A DNA stretch of 64,000 bases, from contig NZ_BOMZ01000106.1 of the NCBI RefSeq assembly GCF_016862455.1, positions 1 through 64,000 of the forward strand. The letters run 5' to 3'. The stretch's first letter is position 1. Every line of letters starts with the position of its first letter. The notes beneath the pieces are model-generated. The model did not search any database. It worked only from the letters and a program-made list of their open reading frames with translations, and was not told the origin of the DNA. Positions 51,870 to 60,250 of the stretch are shown one piece after another. The DNA comes from Actinoplanes utahensis (lineage in GTDB: Bacteria; Actinomycetota; Actinomycetes; Mycobacteriales; Micromonosporaceae). A program made the translations under genes and the position numbers.

Positions 51870-52127
51870 GAGTGACCTCCGTAGTGATCTCACCCCGGCG
51901 GCAGACGATACCCACCACCGTTGATGGACGGACAGCGGGACGACCCGTGGGGTAGCGTGGCGCCCGTGACTGCCGGGTCGGCCTCGTGCCATTACCGAGT
52001 GGGGCACCCGGCTAGCGCGTGACCGCCGGGCGACCGCACCGGTCGCCTGCCGCCCGTGGCCCACCTCCCGACCGTGTGTCCTCATCCCCTTGTCCGGATG
52101 CTGTCCCCACACGACCGAAAGTGATTC

Positions 52128-52961
52128 ATGTCCAACGATTTCAACACGCCTGTCATCGAGGAGTTCCGTGCCAACCACGGCCGCGTCTCCGGAATGTTCG
52201 ACGGCGCCCGCCTGATCCTGCTCACCACCACCGGCGCCCGCTCCGGCCGCCGGCACACCGTGCCGCTCGGCTATCTGCGCGACCGCGACGACCGGGTGCT
52301 GGTCATCGCCTCCGCCGGCGGCTCGCCCCGTCATCCCGCCTGGTTCCACAACCTGCGGGCCGACCCGGTCGTCACCGTCGAGGACGGCGCCTTCATCTAC
52401 GAGGCGACGGCCGAGGTGCTGACCGGCGCCGCCCGCGACGACGCCTGGGCCCGCGCCACCGAGACCTCCGACGGCTGGGACGGTTACCAGCGCCGCTCCG
52501 GCCGGACCCTGCCGATCGTGGCGCTCACCCCGATCCCCGGGCCGCCGCGTTTCAACGGCACCTCCCCGGGCGACATGCTGCGGGTCGTGCACGACGCGTT
52601 CCGCCGGGAGCTGGCGCTGATCCGCGCCGAGGTCGCCGCCTCCGGCACGGCCCTCGGCGCCCAGCTGCGGATCAACTGCCTGAGCCTGTGCTCCGGCCTG
52701 CACGGCCACCACGTCCGCGAGGACCAGGGCATGTTCCCCGCCCTGGAACACGCCGACCCGGGCCTCGCGCCGACCATCGCCCGGCTCCGCGCCGAACACC
52801 AGACCGTCGCCGAGCTGGTCGAACGTCTGCGTGCCGCGCTCGCCGACCCGGATCTGACCCGTGCGGCCCTGATCGCCGAGGTCGACGCCCTCACCGGGGA
52901 CCTGGAGAGACACCTCGCTTACGAGGAGGAGGCCCTCATCCCGGTCCTCGACGGCGCGTGA
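52128..52961 (+). CDS. Ddn-type F420 protein fused to a hemerythrin domain
   Basis: 277 residues, two domains. Residues 1-135: Ddn-like barrel (FDGARLILLTTTGARSGRRH, TVPLGYLRDRDDRVLVIASA, SPRHPAWFHNLRADPVVTVE). Residues 150-277: hemerythrin-like helices with the metal-binding His/Glu set: LCSGLHGHHVREDQGMFPAL and RAEHQTVAELVERL and LERHLAYEEEALIPVL (HxxxE type). It would combine F420-dependent redox chemistry with O2/NO-type di-iron sensing. Transcribed alone; ATG at 52128. Confidence 0.86.
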   Translation: MSNDFNTPVIEEFRANHGRVSGMFDGARLILLTTTGARSGRRHTVPLGYLRDRDDRVLVIASAGGSPRHPAWFHNLRADPVVTVEDGAFIYEATAEVLTGAARDDAWARATETSDGWDGYQRRSGRTLPIVALTPIPGPPRFNGTSPGDMLRVVHDAFRRELALIRAEVAASGTALGAQLRINCLSLCSGLHGHHVREDQGMFPALEHADPGLAPTIARLRAEHQTVAELVERLRAALADPDLTRAALIAEVDALTGDLERHLAYEEEALIPVLDGA

Positions 52962-53011
52962 GGCCGGATGCCGGCGACCTGCCCACCACGCCGGACGCCG
53001 GCATCCGCTGC

Positions 53012-53749
53012 TCACCCGAGCCGGCCGAGGACGATCGACGCCGCGAGGAACAGCACGACCGTCGCGACGGTGCGCGCCGACGGCCGGGCCGCCTCGCGCA
53101 GGAACGTGACCCCGAGCGGAACGAGCGCCACGGCCAGACCGGTGACCTGGACGGCCGACGCCCAGGTGCTGCCCTTGAGGACGCCGATCATCAGGCCGGA
53201 CATCAGCGCCAGGGCCAGCGCCGGCAGCAGGCGCAGGGTGCCCGACAGATAGCACCCGACGGCGAGGACGATCCAGCCGAGCATCACCGCGAGACTGAGA
53301 CTGGCGGCGACCCACTCCGGGTACGCGTAGTAGGCGCTCACGGCCCCGGTGGCGAACGCCGGGCCGCTGCTCTCGGACAGCGCGAAGGCGAACGTGTCGA
53401 CGCCGTGGTGGAAGGTGCGGGCGAACAGGCCGAACACCACCAGGCTGCCGCCCCACACCGCCCAGCCGGGATGGGTGACGCCGACCCGGGCGGCGACGGC
53501 GACGATCCCCGGCCACAGGGTGACGGCGCCGGCCAGGAAGAGCGCGTACGCCGTACCGATCAGGGTGGGATCCCGCTGGTAGGCGGTGAGCTGGTCGGGG
53601 AAGAAGAACGGGATGCCCAGCCGCAGGAGCGTGCCGGACAGCATCAGCAGAGGCCCGGCGACGAGGGAGACGCCGGCCGGCCACGGGCCGGGGAAGGTGA
53701 GGGCTGGGGCGACGCTGCGGGAGGGGCCGGTCGTGGTCGTGGTGGTCAT
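53012..53749 (-). CDS. Multi-pass membrane protein, unknown function
   Basis: 245 residues with seven hydrophobic segments (SLVAGPLLMLSGTLLRLGIP, GTAYALFLAGAVTLWPGIVA, WAVWGGSLVVFGLFARTFHH, WVAASLSLAVMLGWIVLAVG, LLPALALALMSGLMIGVLKG, AVQVTGLAVALVPLGVTFLR). ATG 53749 begins MTTTTTTGP after a better-supported boundary than upstream starts. Divergent from the sensor-kinase gene 135 bp away, so it may be the target of that two-component system. Confidence 0.72.
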   Translation of the reverse strand: MTTTTTTGPSRSVAPALTFPGPWPAGVSLVAGPLLMLSGTLLRLGIPFFFPDQLTAYQRDPTLIGTAYALFLAGAVTLWPGIVAVAARVGVTHPGWAVWGGSLVVFGLFARTFHHGVDTFAFALSESSGPAFATGAVSAYYAYPEWVAASLSLAVMLGWIVLAVGCYLSGTLRLLPALALALMSGLMIGVLKGSTWASAVQVTGLAVALVPLGVTFLREAARPSARTVATVVLFLAASIVLGRLG

Positions 53750-53883
53750 GGCGAGAACTGTGCCGCCGCCGCGACCGCCGGCGCATCCGACCACGGTAGG
53801 CGTTTCGCCGGCGGCCGGCCATACCCGGGGATGACATACCCGGGTCGGATGGCGTGGGCGGTGCTGCTCGGTAGCCTGGCCAC

Positions 53884-55005
53884 GTGATCAGGACACGGGG
53901 GATGGCCGTCGATGCGGCGGCGGCCGTGGCCGTTCTGGCGCTGTGTGGCTACGCGGCGCTGGAGGCCGGGCAGACGGCCTGGTGGCAGTCGCTTCTGGTG
54001 GGTGCGGTGGCCGTGCCGGTCGCGGTTCGCCGCCGCCGGCCGCTGCCCGCGGCCGTGGTGACGCTTGCCGCGTCCGGGGCGGCGCTGGGGGCCGGAGTCA
54101 TCCCGCCGTTCGCCGCACCGGGACTGGTCGCCGCCGTGTCGCTGACCCAGTTCCCGGTCGCGGCGCAGCTGCCGCCGTCGCGGGCGGTGCCCGAGCTGAT
54201 CGGGGGACTCGCGGGCGCGGCCGCGCTCGGGCTGGTGCAGCCGTCGGCGCCGCTGGTGGCGGCCGCGGTGGTGGCGGTTCCGTGGCTGGCCGGCCTGCTC
54301 GCCCGGCATCGGCGTGACCTCGCCGAGCAGGTCTTCCAGGAACGGACCGCCCGCGCGGTCACCGAGGAGCGGCTGAGGATCGCCCGCGACGTGCACGACA
54401 CCGTGGCGCACAGCCTCAGCATGATCGCGATGAAGGCCAGCGTCGCCCGGCACGTCGCCGGGGTCCGCCCGGAGGAGAGCCTGAGCGCCCTCGAGGTCAT
54501 CGAGACGTCCAGCCGGGAAGCACTCGTCGAGATGCGCCGGGCGCTCGGCCTGCTCCGCGCCGATCCGGAGCCGGCCGGGCTTCCCGGTGGTGACGAGGAT
54601 CTGCGGGCGCTGGCCGATCGCACCGAGCAGGCCGGGATTCGAGTGACCATGACCCTCGCCGGGTCGGCGCAGCCGCCGCCCGGGGTGCGGCTCGTGGTCT
54701 TCCGGATAGTGCAGGAGGCGCTGACCAATGTGGTCCGGCACGCGCGGGCCGGCAGCTGCACGGTCAGCGTCGAGGCGGAGACGGATGCCGTGACGGTCCA
54801 GGTCGCCGACGACGGTTCCGCGCCGCCCGAACACGAGAGGGCGGAGCGAGCGACCGTGGGTGGGGGTGGGCACGGCTTACGGGGGATGCGCGAGCGGGTC
54901 GCCGCCCACGGTGGCACGCTGCTGGCCGGGCCGCGGGAGGGTGGTGGGTTCACGGTGACGGCGCACATCCCGTACTCCGCGGCGGGCCGGGGCGGGCAGC
55001 CGTGA
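53884..55005 (+). CDS. Two-component sensor histidine kinase, NarL/DesK type
   Basis: 373 residues. Four to five transmembrane segments (about 10-135), then HisKA_3: EERLRIARDVHDTVAHSLSM with the phosphorylated His in RDVHDT. The ATPase domain shows VFRIVQEALTNVVRHARAGS (N box), VQVADDGSAPP (G1) and HGLRGMRERVAAHGGTLLAG (G2). The signal is sensed in the membrane. The regulator gene starts within its stop (GTGA). ATG/GTG start at 53884. Confidence 0.92.
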   Translation: MIRTRGMAVDAAAAVAVLALCGYAALEAGQTAWWQSLLVGAVAVPVAVRRRRPLPAAVVTLAASGAALGAGVIPPFAAPGLVAAVSLTQFPVAAQLPPSRAVPELIGGLAGAAALGLVQPSAPLVAAAVVAVPWLAGLLARHRRDLAEQVFQERTARAVTEERLRIARDVHDTVAHSLSMIAMKASVARHVAGVRPEESLSALEVIETSSREALVEMRRALGLLRADPEPAGLPGGDEDLRALADRTEQAGIRVTMTLAGSAQPPPGVRLVVFRIVQEALTNVVRHARAGSCTVSVEAETDAVTVQVADDGSAPPEHERAERATVGGGGHGLRGMRERVAAHGGTLLAGPREGGGFTVTAHIPYSAAGRGGQP

Positions 55006-55688
55006 CCGATCCGGTCCGGGTGCTCGTCGCCGATGATCAGACGCTGCTGCGGGACAGTTTCCGGGTTCTGCTCGACAGCACGCCCGGGTTCGCCGTGGTC
55101 GGGGAGGCGGGCACCGGCCGGGAAGCCGTTCGGCTGGCGCTGGCGCACCGGCCCGATGTGGTGCTGATGGACATCAGCATGCCCGACATGACCGGCATCG
55201 AGGCCACCGAGGAGATCTGCCGGGCCACCGGCGACACCCGCGTGCTCGTCCTCACCACGTTCGACCTGGACGAATACGTGTACGGGGCGTTGCGCGCCGG
55301 CGCCAGCGGGTTCCTGCTCAAGGACACCACCGCGGCCGATCTCGTCGCCGCCATCCGGGTGATCGCCGCGGGGGAGGCACTGCTCGCGCCGAGTGTCACC
55401 CGCCGGCTCATCGCCGCGTTCGGAGCGCAGCCCCGGCCGTCCCGCAGCTTCCACCGCCGGCTCGCCGGAGTCACCGACCGGGAACGCGAGATTTTGATCC
55501 TGATCGCCCGCGGCCTGTCCAACACCGACATCGCCGGGCACCTGACGCTCAGCCTCGCCACCGTCAAGTCCCACGTCGGCAGGCTGCTCACCAAACTCAA
55601 CGCCCGCGACCGGGCCCAGCTGGTCGTCGTCGCCTACGAGACCGGCCTCGTCACGCCACCCCAGAGCGCCCCCGACGATTTCCACTAG
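55002..55688 (+). CDS. Response regulator, NarL/LuxR type
   Basis: 228 residues. Receiver with acidic pocket (VLVADDQTLLR) and phosphoacceptor Asp in DVVLMDISMPDMTG, T in VLVLTTFDLDEY, K in GFLLKDTT. The LuxR HTH is VTDREREILILIARGLSNTD followed by IAGHLTLSLATVKSHVGRLL. GTG overlap with kinase stop. A 77-bp repeat begins inside its stop codon region. It may act on the divergent membrane-protein gene. Confidence 0.94.
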   Translation: MTDPVRVLVADDQTLLRDSFRVLLDSTPGFAVVGEAGTGREAVRLALAHRPDVVLMDISMPDMTGIEATEEICRATGDTRVLVLTTFDLDEYVYGALRAGASGFLLKDTTAADLVAAIRVIAAGEALLAPSVTRRLIAAFGAQPRPSRSFHRRLAGVTDREREILILIARGLSNTDIAGHLTLSLATVKSHVGRLLTKLNARDRAQLVVVAYETGLVTPPQSAPDDFH

Positions 55689-55760
55689 GATCCTAGGATG
55701 CCTTAGAAGTGGTGCGGCAAGCCGCACCGAAGACCAGACGGACGGCTTCGCCGACGGAGC
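55684..55760 (+). repeat. 77-bp direct repeat with hairpin, copy 1
   Basis: Begins at the end of the response-regulator stop with the palindrome CTAGGATCCTAG, then GATGCCTTAGAAG, a perfect hairpin GGTGCGGC-AA-GCCGCACC, and ends GGACGGCTTCGCCGACGGAGC. The same order occurs at 57128-57205. It may act as a terminator as well, and the palindromic head is like an insertion-element or MITE end. Confidence 0.85.
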
Positions 55761-56200
55761 CGCCGCGAATTCCGGGGGAGTGGGCGGGCGCCGGCCGCAT
55801 GCATCACTGATGCATGGAGAACCGATCGACGGACGCGTTCGACCTGATCGGGCCGCCGACCGTGATTCCCGACCCCCGCTGGCGTCGATGTCGGCGGTGA
55901 CATACCGACGTGGCCGGCCGGCACCTGGGCGATCACGTCCCCGGCGGGGCTGAGGAACCCGTCGGACCCGGCCCGACGCGCTCGACGTCGCGTTCACCGG
56001 TGACGTCGGAGGACACCAGCCACATGCCCACCTGATCGGTGAACTCCTGCACCAGGCGGATGGCGGCGTCCACCTCATCGAGGATCTCCGGCGTCTGACA
56101 GGCCCCGATCCGCATCCCGCCACGTGACCCGCGGTCGCGGCCGTGGCACGGATGCCTCGTGCTTGCCCTTGTGGTTACTGGAGGGGTCAAGCTGGTTCCC
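55689..56200. other. Gene-free segment with repeat and nitrilase relic
   Basis: Holds the first 77-bp repeat, a short unassigned piece (about 55761-55839) and the minus-strand nitrilase relic (55840-56115). The promoter of the MerR gene must lie in 56116-56200. Confidence 0.5.
55840..56115 (-). pseudogene. Carbon-nitrogen hydrolase (nitrilase family), decayed
   Basis: On the minus strand, MRIGACQTPEILDEVDAAIR is the N-terminus of nitrilase/amidase-type proteins. It is joined directly to GMWLVSSDVTGERDVERVGP followed by GPTGSSAPPGT, the C-terminal strand of the same family, so the central part with the catalytic Glu-Lys-Cys triad is deleted. In another frame IAQVPAGHVG continues the C-terminus, so a frameshift is also present. 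Not functional. Confidence 0.6.
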
Positions 56201-57052
56201 ATGTTGTCGATCAGTGAGTTCAGCGAAATGTGCCATCTGTCGCCTCAGGCGCTGCGCTTCTACCACGCTGAGCGCTTGCTCGTTCCGGCCGGGATCGACG
56301 AGCGGACCGGCCATCGCTCGTATGCGTTCGAGCAGGTGGAACAGGCCATGTTGATCACCCTCCTACGGGACACCGGGATGAGCGTCAAAGCCGTCCGGCA
56401 GGCCCTCGATGAACCGGACCGGGTGGTCGCCCTGCTCGACCGGCACCACGACGAGGTCCACCGGCAGCGCAAGGCGCAAGACGAGGCGATCCAGGCCGCT
56501 CGTACTGTCTTCGGTGCGGAGCCGGAACTCCAGACCCGGCCTGTGCCGGCGATGACCTTGGTGGCGACGTTGGTGCACGGCACGCCGCTCGGGCGTAACG
56601 CTCAGGAATGGGAGGAGGCCGAGGCCCTGATCACGGCCACCGCGACCGCGTTGGTGAAGACAGTGGAGGATGCTGGTGCCACCACACTGGGCAGGCCGTG
56701 GCGGGCTCTGGCGCTGGAGACTCCGCGGCAGGAAGGCCGTGTCCTGGACGGCGCGGGCCCTTTCTGGATCGTCAAGGTGCCGGTCGCCGCGCCCGCGGAG
56801 GTGCTGGCGGCGCTGCCCGCGGGTCTGCAGGTGCAGGAACAGGATCCGTACGACGAGATGTCGATCTTCATGCCGGGTCGCAACACGATGGCCAAGTACT
56901 GCACGGCGACACTGCGCCTGCTCAACGCCAACCCACTCGACGATGGCACGTTCGTGAACCTGGCCCGCTTGCGCCAGGAACTCCACGACGACGGTGTCTT
57001 GATCGCTGCCCCCGTCGAACAGCGGCCCGGCCAGGGGCACCCCGCACGGTGA
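56201..57052 (+). CDS. MerR-family regulator with large effector domain
   Basis: 283 residues. The winged HTH reads MLSISEFSEMCHLSPQALRF and YHAERLLVPAGIDERTGHRS followed by YAFEQVEQAMLITLLRDTGM, a MerR head with coiled coil (VVALLDRHHDEVHRQRKAQD). The C-terminal 150 residues (VPAMTLVATLVHGTPLGRNA, WIVKVPVAAPAEVLAALPAG) are a GyrI/SOUL-like effector-binding domain, as in multidrug sensors such as BmrR. It stands between two direct repeats, without a divergent target. ATG at 56201; upstream in-frame codons are rejected because they lie before the natural MerR start. Confidence 0.85.
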   Translation: MLSISEFSEMCHLSPQALRFYHAERLLVPAGIDERTGHRSYAFEQVEQAMLITLLRDTGMSVKAVRQALDEPDRVVALLDRHHDEVHRQRKAQDEAIQAARTVFGAEPELQTRPVPAMTLVATLVHGTPLGRNAQEWEEAEALITATATALVKTVEDAGATTLGRPWRALALETPRQEGRVLDGAGPFWIVKVPVAAPAEVLAALPAGLQVQEQDPYDEMSIFMPGRNTMAKYCTATLRLLNANPLDDGTFVNLARLRQELHDDGVLIAAPVEQRPGQGHPAR

Positions 57053-57421
57053 CCGGGGCTGCCGCCATCGTCGTACCGGCCTGAGCCGCAGGTCGATCGC
57101 CCCGCGCAGACCAGGGATCACTTTCGAACTAGAATCCTAGGACGCCTTAGAGGCAGTGCGGCAAGCCGCACCAAAACCCTGAAAGGACGGCTTCGCCGAC
57201 CGAGCAGGAGATCCACCGCGGTTGGCACTCGTGGTACGCGGGACGAGTGGACCCACGACGAGCAGTTTCTCGCCCTGGACCCGTGCCGGCCTCGGTGACT
57301 GGCGGAAGTGCGACAAGGAGGGATTCGACCGGACCGCCGACCTGAGGCCGGACGAGACGGAGTTGTCAGTCACCGGGCCGGATGTCCGGAACTCGGGGGA
57401 GGCGGCCCCCGTCAGAAGTCC
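57053..57421. other. Interval with the second direct repeat
   Basis: Contains the second 78-bp repeat (57128-57205) and about 215 bp before the lipoprotein start. No gene supported. Confidence 0.5.
57128..57205 (+). repeat. 78-bp direct repeat with hairpin, copy 2
   Basis: Same layout as 55684-55760: CTAGAATCCTAG, GACGCCTTAGAGG, hairpin GTGCGGC-AA-GCCGCAC, then GGACGGCTTCGCCGACCGAGC. About 85% identical by eye, same orientation, 1444 bp away. The MerR gene and the nitrilase relic lie between. Confidence 0.85.
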
Positions 57422-58072
57422 ATGCGCAACCATCCGGCTCCGAGGATCGTCGCTCTGGTGTTTCTCGCCGGGGTTCTGGCTGCTTGCGGGCGGATCGCGG
57501 TCCCGCCCGCCCCGCCGGTCGGATCCGGGTGTGCGGTGTCGGCTGACGCGAACGCGCCGAACAGCGAGTGGGCCGCCTGTGCCCGGGTCGCCGCGGTTCT
57601 GTCCCGGCCGCCGGCGCGGGGTGAGACGGTGCTGTTGAGTGTGGAGGTGACCGCCGCGGCCGACGCTGCCGCCCGGGTGGAGATCGACCTACCCGGCGGC
57701 TTCGCCTGGGCGAGGGCGCCGGCCGGCCTGACCGTGATCGGCCATCCGGCGCCGGACCCCTCGGACGGCGCCTGCCTGTACCGGGCGGCCGGTGCGATCA
57801 CGCTCGGTGCAGGCAGGAGTGTGCGGCTCACCGGTACGGTCACCGCGGTGGCCACCGGTTTCGCGACGCTGCGGGCGCGGGTGGTGCTGCCCGGTGGCGG
57901 CGAGGGGGCGGGCAGCGTGTTCGTCACGGTCGGGGATACGCCGGAGCACTCCGTTTTCGGTTACCGGCCCGGGGCCGGGGATGCACCGGGCCGGGTAAGG
58001 GCTGACAGGCGGGCGGCGGCCGACGGCGTACCGGCGTGCATCTCGGCGCGCAGCGCCTCGAGTTGGCGGTGA
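57422..58072 (+). CDS. Putative lipoprotein with beta-sandwich domain
   Basis: 216 residues. Signal MRNHPAPRIVALVFLAGVLA with lipobox VLAAC. The mature part is a DUF11/Ig-like beta-sandwich (ETVLLSVEVTAAADAAARVE, GFAWARAPAGLTVIGHPAPD, SVRLTGTVTAVATGFATLRA, ARVVLPGGGEGAGSVFVTVG). The last 35 residues overlap the antisense 3' end of the NTPase gene and look non-native (VRADRRAAADGVPACISARS), so the frame may run past a lost stop. ATG 57422. Confidence 0.65.
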   Translation: MRNHPAPRIVALVFLAGVLAACGRIAVPPAPPVGSGCAVSADANAPNSEWAACARVAAVLSRPPARGETVLLSVEVTAAADAAARVEIDLPGGFAWARAPAGLTVIGHPAPDPSDGACLYRAAGAITLGAGRSVRLTGTVTAVATGFATLRARVVLPGGGEGAGSVFVTVGDTPEHSVFGYRPGAGDAPGRVRADRRAAADGVPACISARSASSWR

Positions 58073-59655
58073 CGGGCCAGCCCGTCGACCAGATGACGGG
58101 CCGCGCCGGGAAACCCGGCGTCGGAACGTTCCCGCAGTTCAGCCCAATGGCCGAGGGCTGCCAGCGTGGCGTTGACCTGTTCGTCGGCGCCGCCCTGGCC
58201 GTCCCGGACCATCGCGGCGGCCAGGGCGCGTTGACATTCCTGGTTCAGGTAGACCCGCAGCCGTTCCGCGGGTGGAAGCCGGGCGTGCAGCTGCCGCGCC
58301 GTCTCCGGGCGGCCCCGGCGGGTGGCGCTGTCGGCCAGGTCGAGTGTGTCGCCCGGATGGTGCTCGACCAGGGCCTGCCACACCGCGTCCGGCAGTGGCT
58401 CGGCTCGCCGTAACCGGCGGGCGTGCTGGTGCAGGTAGTCGGCGGTCAGGAAGCCGGCTGTGACGCCCATCCCGGCACCTATCGGGGTGAGACAGGCGGA
58501 GGCGCCGCGCAGAGGGGCGGTGGCGTAGCCGAGAGCGCCGTCCAGCCAATCAGGTGCGGCTGCCGCCTGCTGCACCGGTGTCAGGTAGGCCGGTGCGGCG
58601 GCGGCCAGGAAGTCCAGGGTCAGCGGCGGGCGCGCGCCGACCCGCCGGGCATCCAGCGCGGCCGTGACGATCGCCCGGCCGGCACACTGCCGTGGATCGG
58701 CGAGGTCCGGATGCGTCCACCGCCGGATCAGTTCGGGTCCGGCCGCGAGCACCTGGGTGACGCCGGCGTCGGTGCTGTTCAACGCGATCCGCAGCCGCTG
58801 GTCGTCGGCGGCCAGTTCCTCGGCTCGGCGGCGTTCGACGGGGCTGAAGACGGCCGGCACGTCGATGACATGGGCCAGCCCCAGAAGTTCCCGCTGCTCG
58901 GCGTACGGGTCGGGCTGCCCCGGGATGCGCGGCGCGATCCGGCAGTCGTACTCATCCGGCCACAGTGTCCCGACCGCGATCGCCCCGGCCGCCAGGGCCG
59001 AGCGCATCCGCCCGGCCGGCACCGGGCATCGCTGGAGCTCGTCGAGCCACAGCACGGTCCGAGGCCCCGGCGTGCCGTCGCCGTCGCCGTGCGACAGCCA
59101 CCAGTCCGGCAGGGTCTCCCGTACCGCCTCGAACAGCGCCCGCGTCTTCCCGGTCGACGAGCCCCCGCGCAACAGGACGAATCCGCCCGGCCTCAACATC
59201 TCCCGAAGACCGGGATCAAAGTCTCTCTCGATGTACGCCGGAAGCTCGTTCCCGCTCTCCGCAGTCTGGATCGACGGGTGTACACCGAACCGCCGGGCTA
59301 CCGCCGTCCGTACCCGGACCGCTCCCGCCGGACGGTGCAGATGCGCCGCGGCGGCCCGGTCCTGCGCCGCGAGCCACGGCAGTTGCGCCACCTCGTCGAG
59401 CCCGCAGGCTGTCAGGAACGCCACGACCGTCGCCCGGACCGGCACGGTCCTACCGGTGAGCAGATCGCCGATGGTGCTCTTCGGCAACGCCCGATGCGCC
59501 CTGTTCAGCGCTTTGTAGGAGAGGCCGCCGCGCAACGCGTTCAACGCCGTCACCAGCTGTTCGGGAGAGTGCACGTGGTCGGGGTCCGGAGCGGGCACCG
59601 GACCACGGTAGGGGTGCGCGCACTCCGCCCGGAATCCCCTGGCCACCGAATTCAC
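57961..59655 (-). CDS. HTH and P-loop NTPase (STAND-like) protein
   Basis: 564 residues. N-terminal HTH-like segment: SPEQLVTALNALRGGLSYKA then LNRAHRALPKSTIGDLLTGR (recognition region) and VVAFLTACGLDEVAQLPWLA. From about 165 a P-loop: GFVLLRGGSSTGKTRALFEA (Walker A GGSSTGKT), with Walker B-like TVLWLDELQRCPVPAGRM. Helical part follows with a repeat-like C-terminus (TARQLHARLPPAERLRVYLN, ELRERSDAGFPGAARHLVDG). The layout is that of regulators with an HTH, an ATPase switch and a sensor. Start uncertain: GTG 59655 or GTG 59601. Divergent from a one-TM peptide gene. Confidence 0.75.
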   Translation of the reverse strand: MNSVARGFRAECAHPYRGPVPAPDPDHVHSPEQLVTALNALRGGLSYKALNRAHRALPKSTIGDLLTGRTVPVRATVVAFLTACGLDEVAQLPWLAAQDRAAAAHLHRPAGAVRVRTAVARRFGVHPSIQTAESGNELPAYIERDFDPGLREMLRPGGFVLLRGGSSTGKTRALFEAVRETLPDWWLSHGDGDGTPGPRTVLWLDELQRCPVPAGRMRSALAAGAIAVGTLWPDEYDCRIAPRIPGQPDPYAEQRELLGLAHVIDVPAVFSPVERRRAEELAADDQRLRIALNSTDAGVTQVLAAGPELIRRWTHPDLADPRQCAGRAIVTAALDARRVGARPPLTLDFLAAAAPAYLTPVQQAAAAPDWLDGALGYATAPLRGASACLTPIGAGMGVTAGFLTADYLHQHARRLRRAEPLPDAVWQALVEHHPGDTLDLADSATRRGRPETARQLHARLPPAERLRVYLNQECQRALAAAMVRDGQGGADEQVNATLAALGHWAELRERSDAGFPGAARHLVDGLARHRQLEALRAEMHAGTPSAAARLSALTRPGASPAPGR

Positions 59656-59740
59656 CCGGTCCGGGCCGGTCCGGACCGGTGGCCGGTCCGGGCGGCCGGC
59701 TGAAAATCTCGTGCCGACGACCTCCCGGAAGGACCCCGGA

Positions 59741-59881
59741 ATGCACGACTACCTCGAGATCTGCACCGACCTCGTCTCGCTGGCGGCCGGCCTGTTGTCC
59801 CTGGCGGTCATCCGCCGCCCGGACAAACGGTCCCGGCCACGACGGCCCGCCCGGCGGCCCCGGCGCAGGCCGAGGACCTGA
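59741..59881 (+). CDS. Small single-TM peptide with Arg-rich tail
   Basis: 46 residues from ATG 59741: MHDYLEICTDLVSLAAGLLS then LAVIRRPDKRSRPRRPARRP. One hydrophobic segment (residues 9-23) and a tail of basic residues. GGAAGG precedes the start at suitable spacing. It is divergent from the HTH/NTPase gene with 85 bp between starts. Small membrane peptides of this build opposite an ATPase regulator could be an effector or sensor; I cannot name a family. Confidence 0.45.
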   Translation: MHDYLEICTDLVSLAAGLLSLAVIRRPDKRSRPRRPARRPRRRPRT

Positions 59882-60097
59882 GCCCGGATCGGCCTTGGCC
59901 CGGCCGCCTGGCGGGAGTGAACGGCGCCGGGGCGGACGCCCTCCAGTGCCTGTGATCAACCCCGTTTGCGGCTGGTGACACTTTCCTTACCGGCACGTCG
60001 ACGGCAACCCGTGCTTCACCGGCACCGGGCCGGGGCGCGCCTGCTCGAACGGATTCGCGAGCTGCCTGTCCGCGCGGCAGCCGTTCTTGCCCGGCTG

Positions 60098-60140
60098 GTC
60101 GTCCCTGCTGTCTCGACCGGTAGGAGACAGCAGGGACGAC
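60098..60140. terminator. Perfect 17-bp hairpin
   Basis: GTCGTCCCTGCTGTCTC (60098-60114) pairs exactly with 60124-60140 (GAGACAGCAGGGACGAC) around a nine-base loop. Strong stem without U-tract. It may stop transcription from the small membrane peptide and from the cobalt operon coming the other way. Confidence 0.65.
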
Positions 60141-60250
60141 GGGCCGGAAGAAGCGGCTGTCCCTTCCGGCGATCACGGGGCGTACGGCGTACCGGTGGGA
60201 AGTGACCGCGAGTGGGGCCGGCGGGGAGTTCGGGGTTGTCGCGCTGGGGG

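Larger units (their letters stand above)
59656..60250. other. Interval with small TM peptide gene and a strong hairpin
   Basis: Contains the small membrane peptide (59741-59881) and the hairpin at 60098-60140. Between them (59882-60097) I see nothing I can support, although one frame (YRHVDGNPCFTGTGPGRACS) has a coding look. Confidence 0.45.

Noticed and set aside
53949..56123. 724-codon minus-strand frame over the two-component genes
   Set aside because: Sensor kinase and regulator on the plus strand are intact and overlapping; the minus frame is Arg/Ser-rich with no motif.
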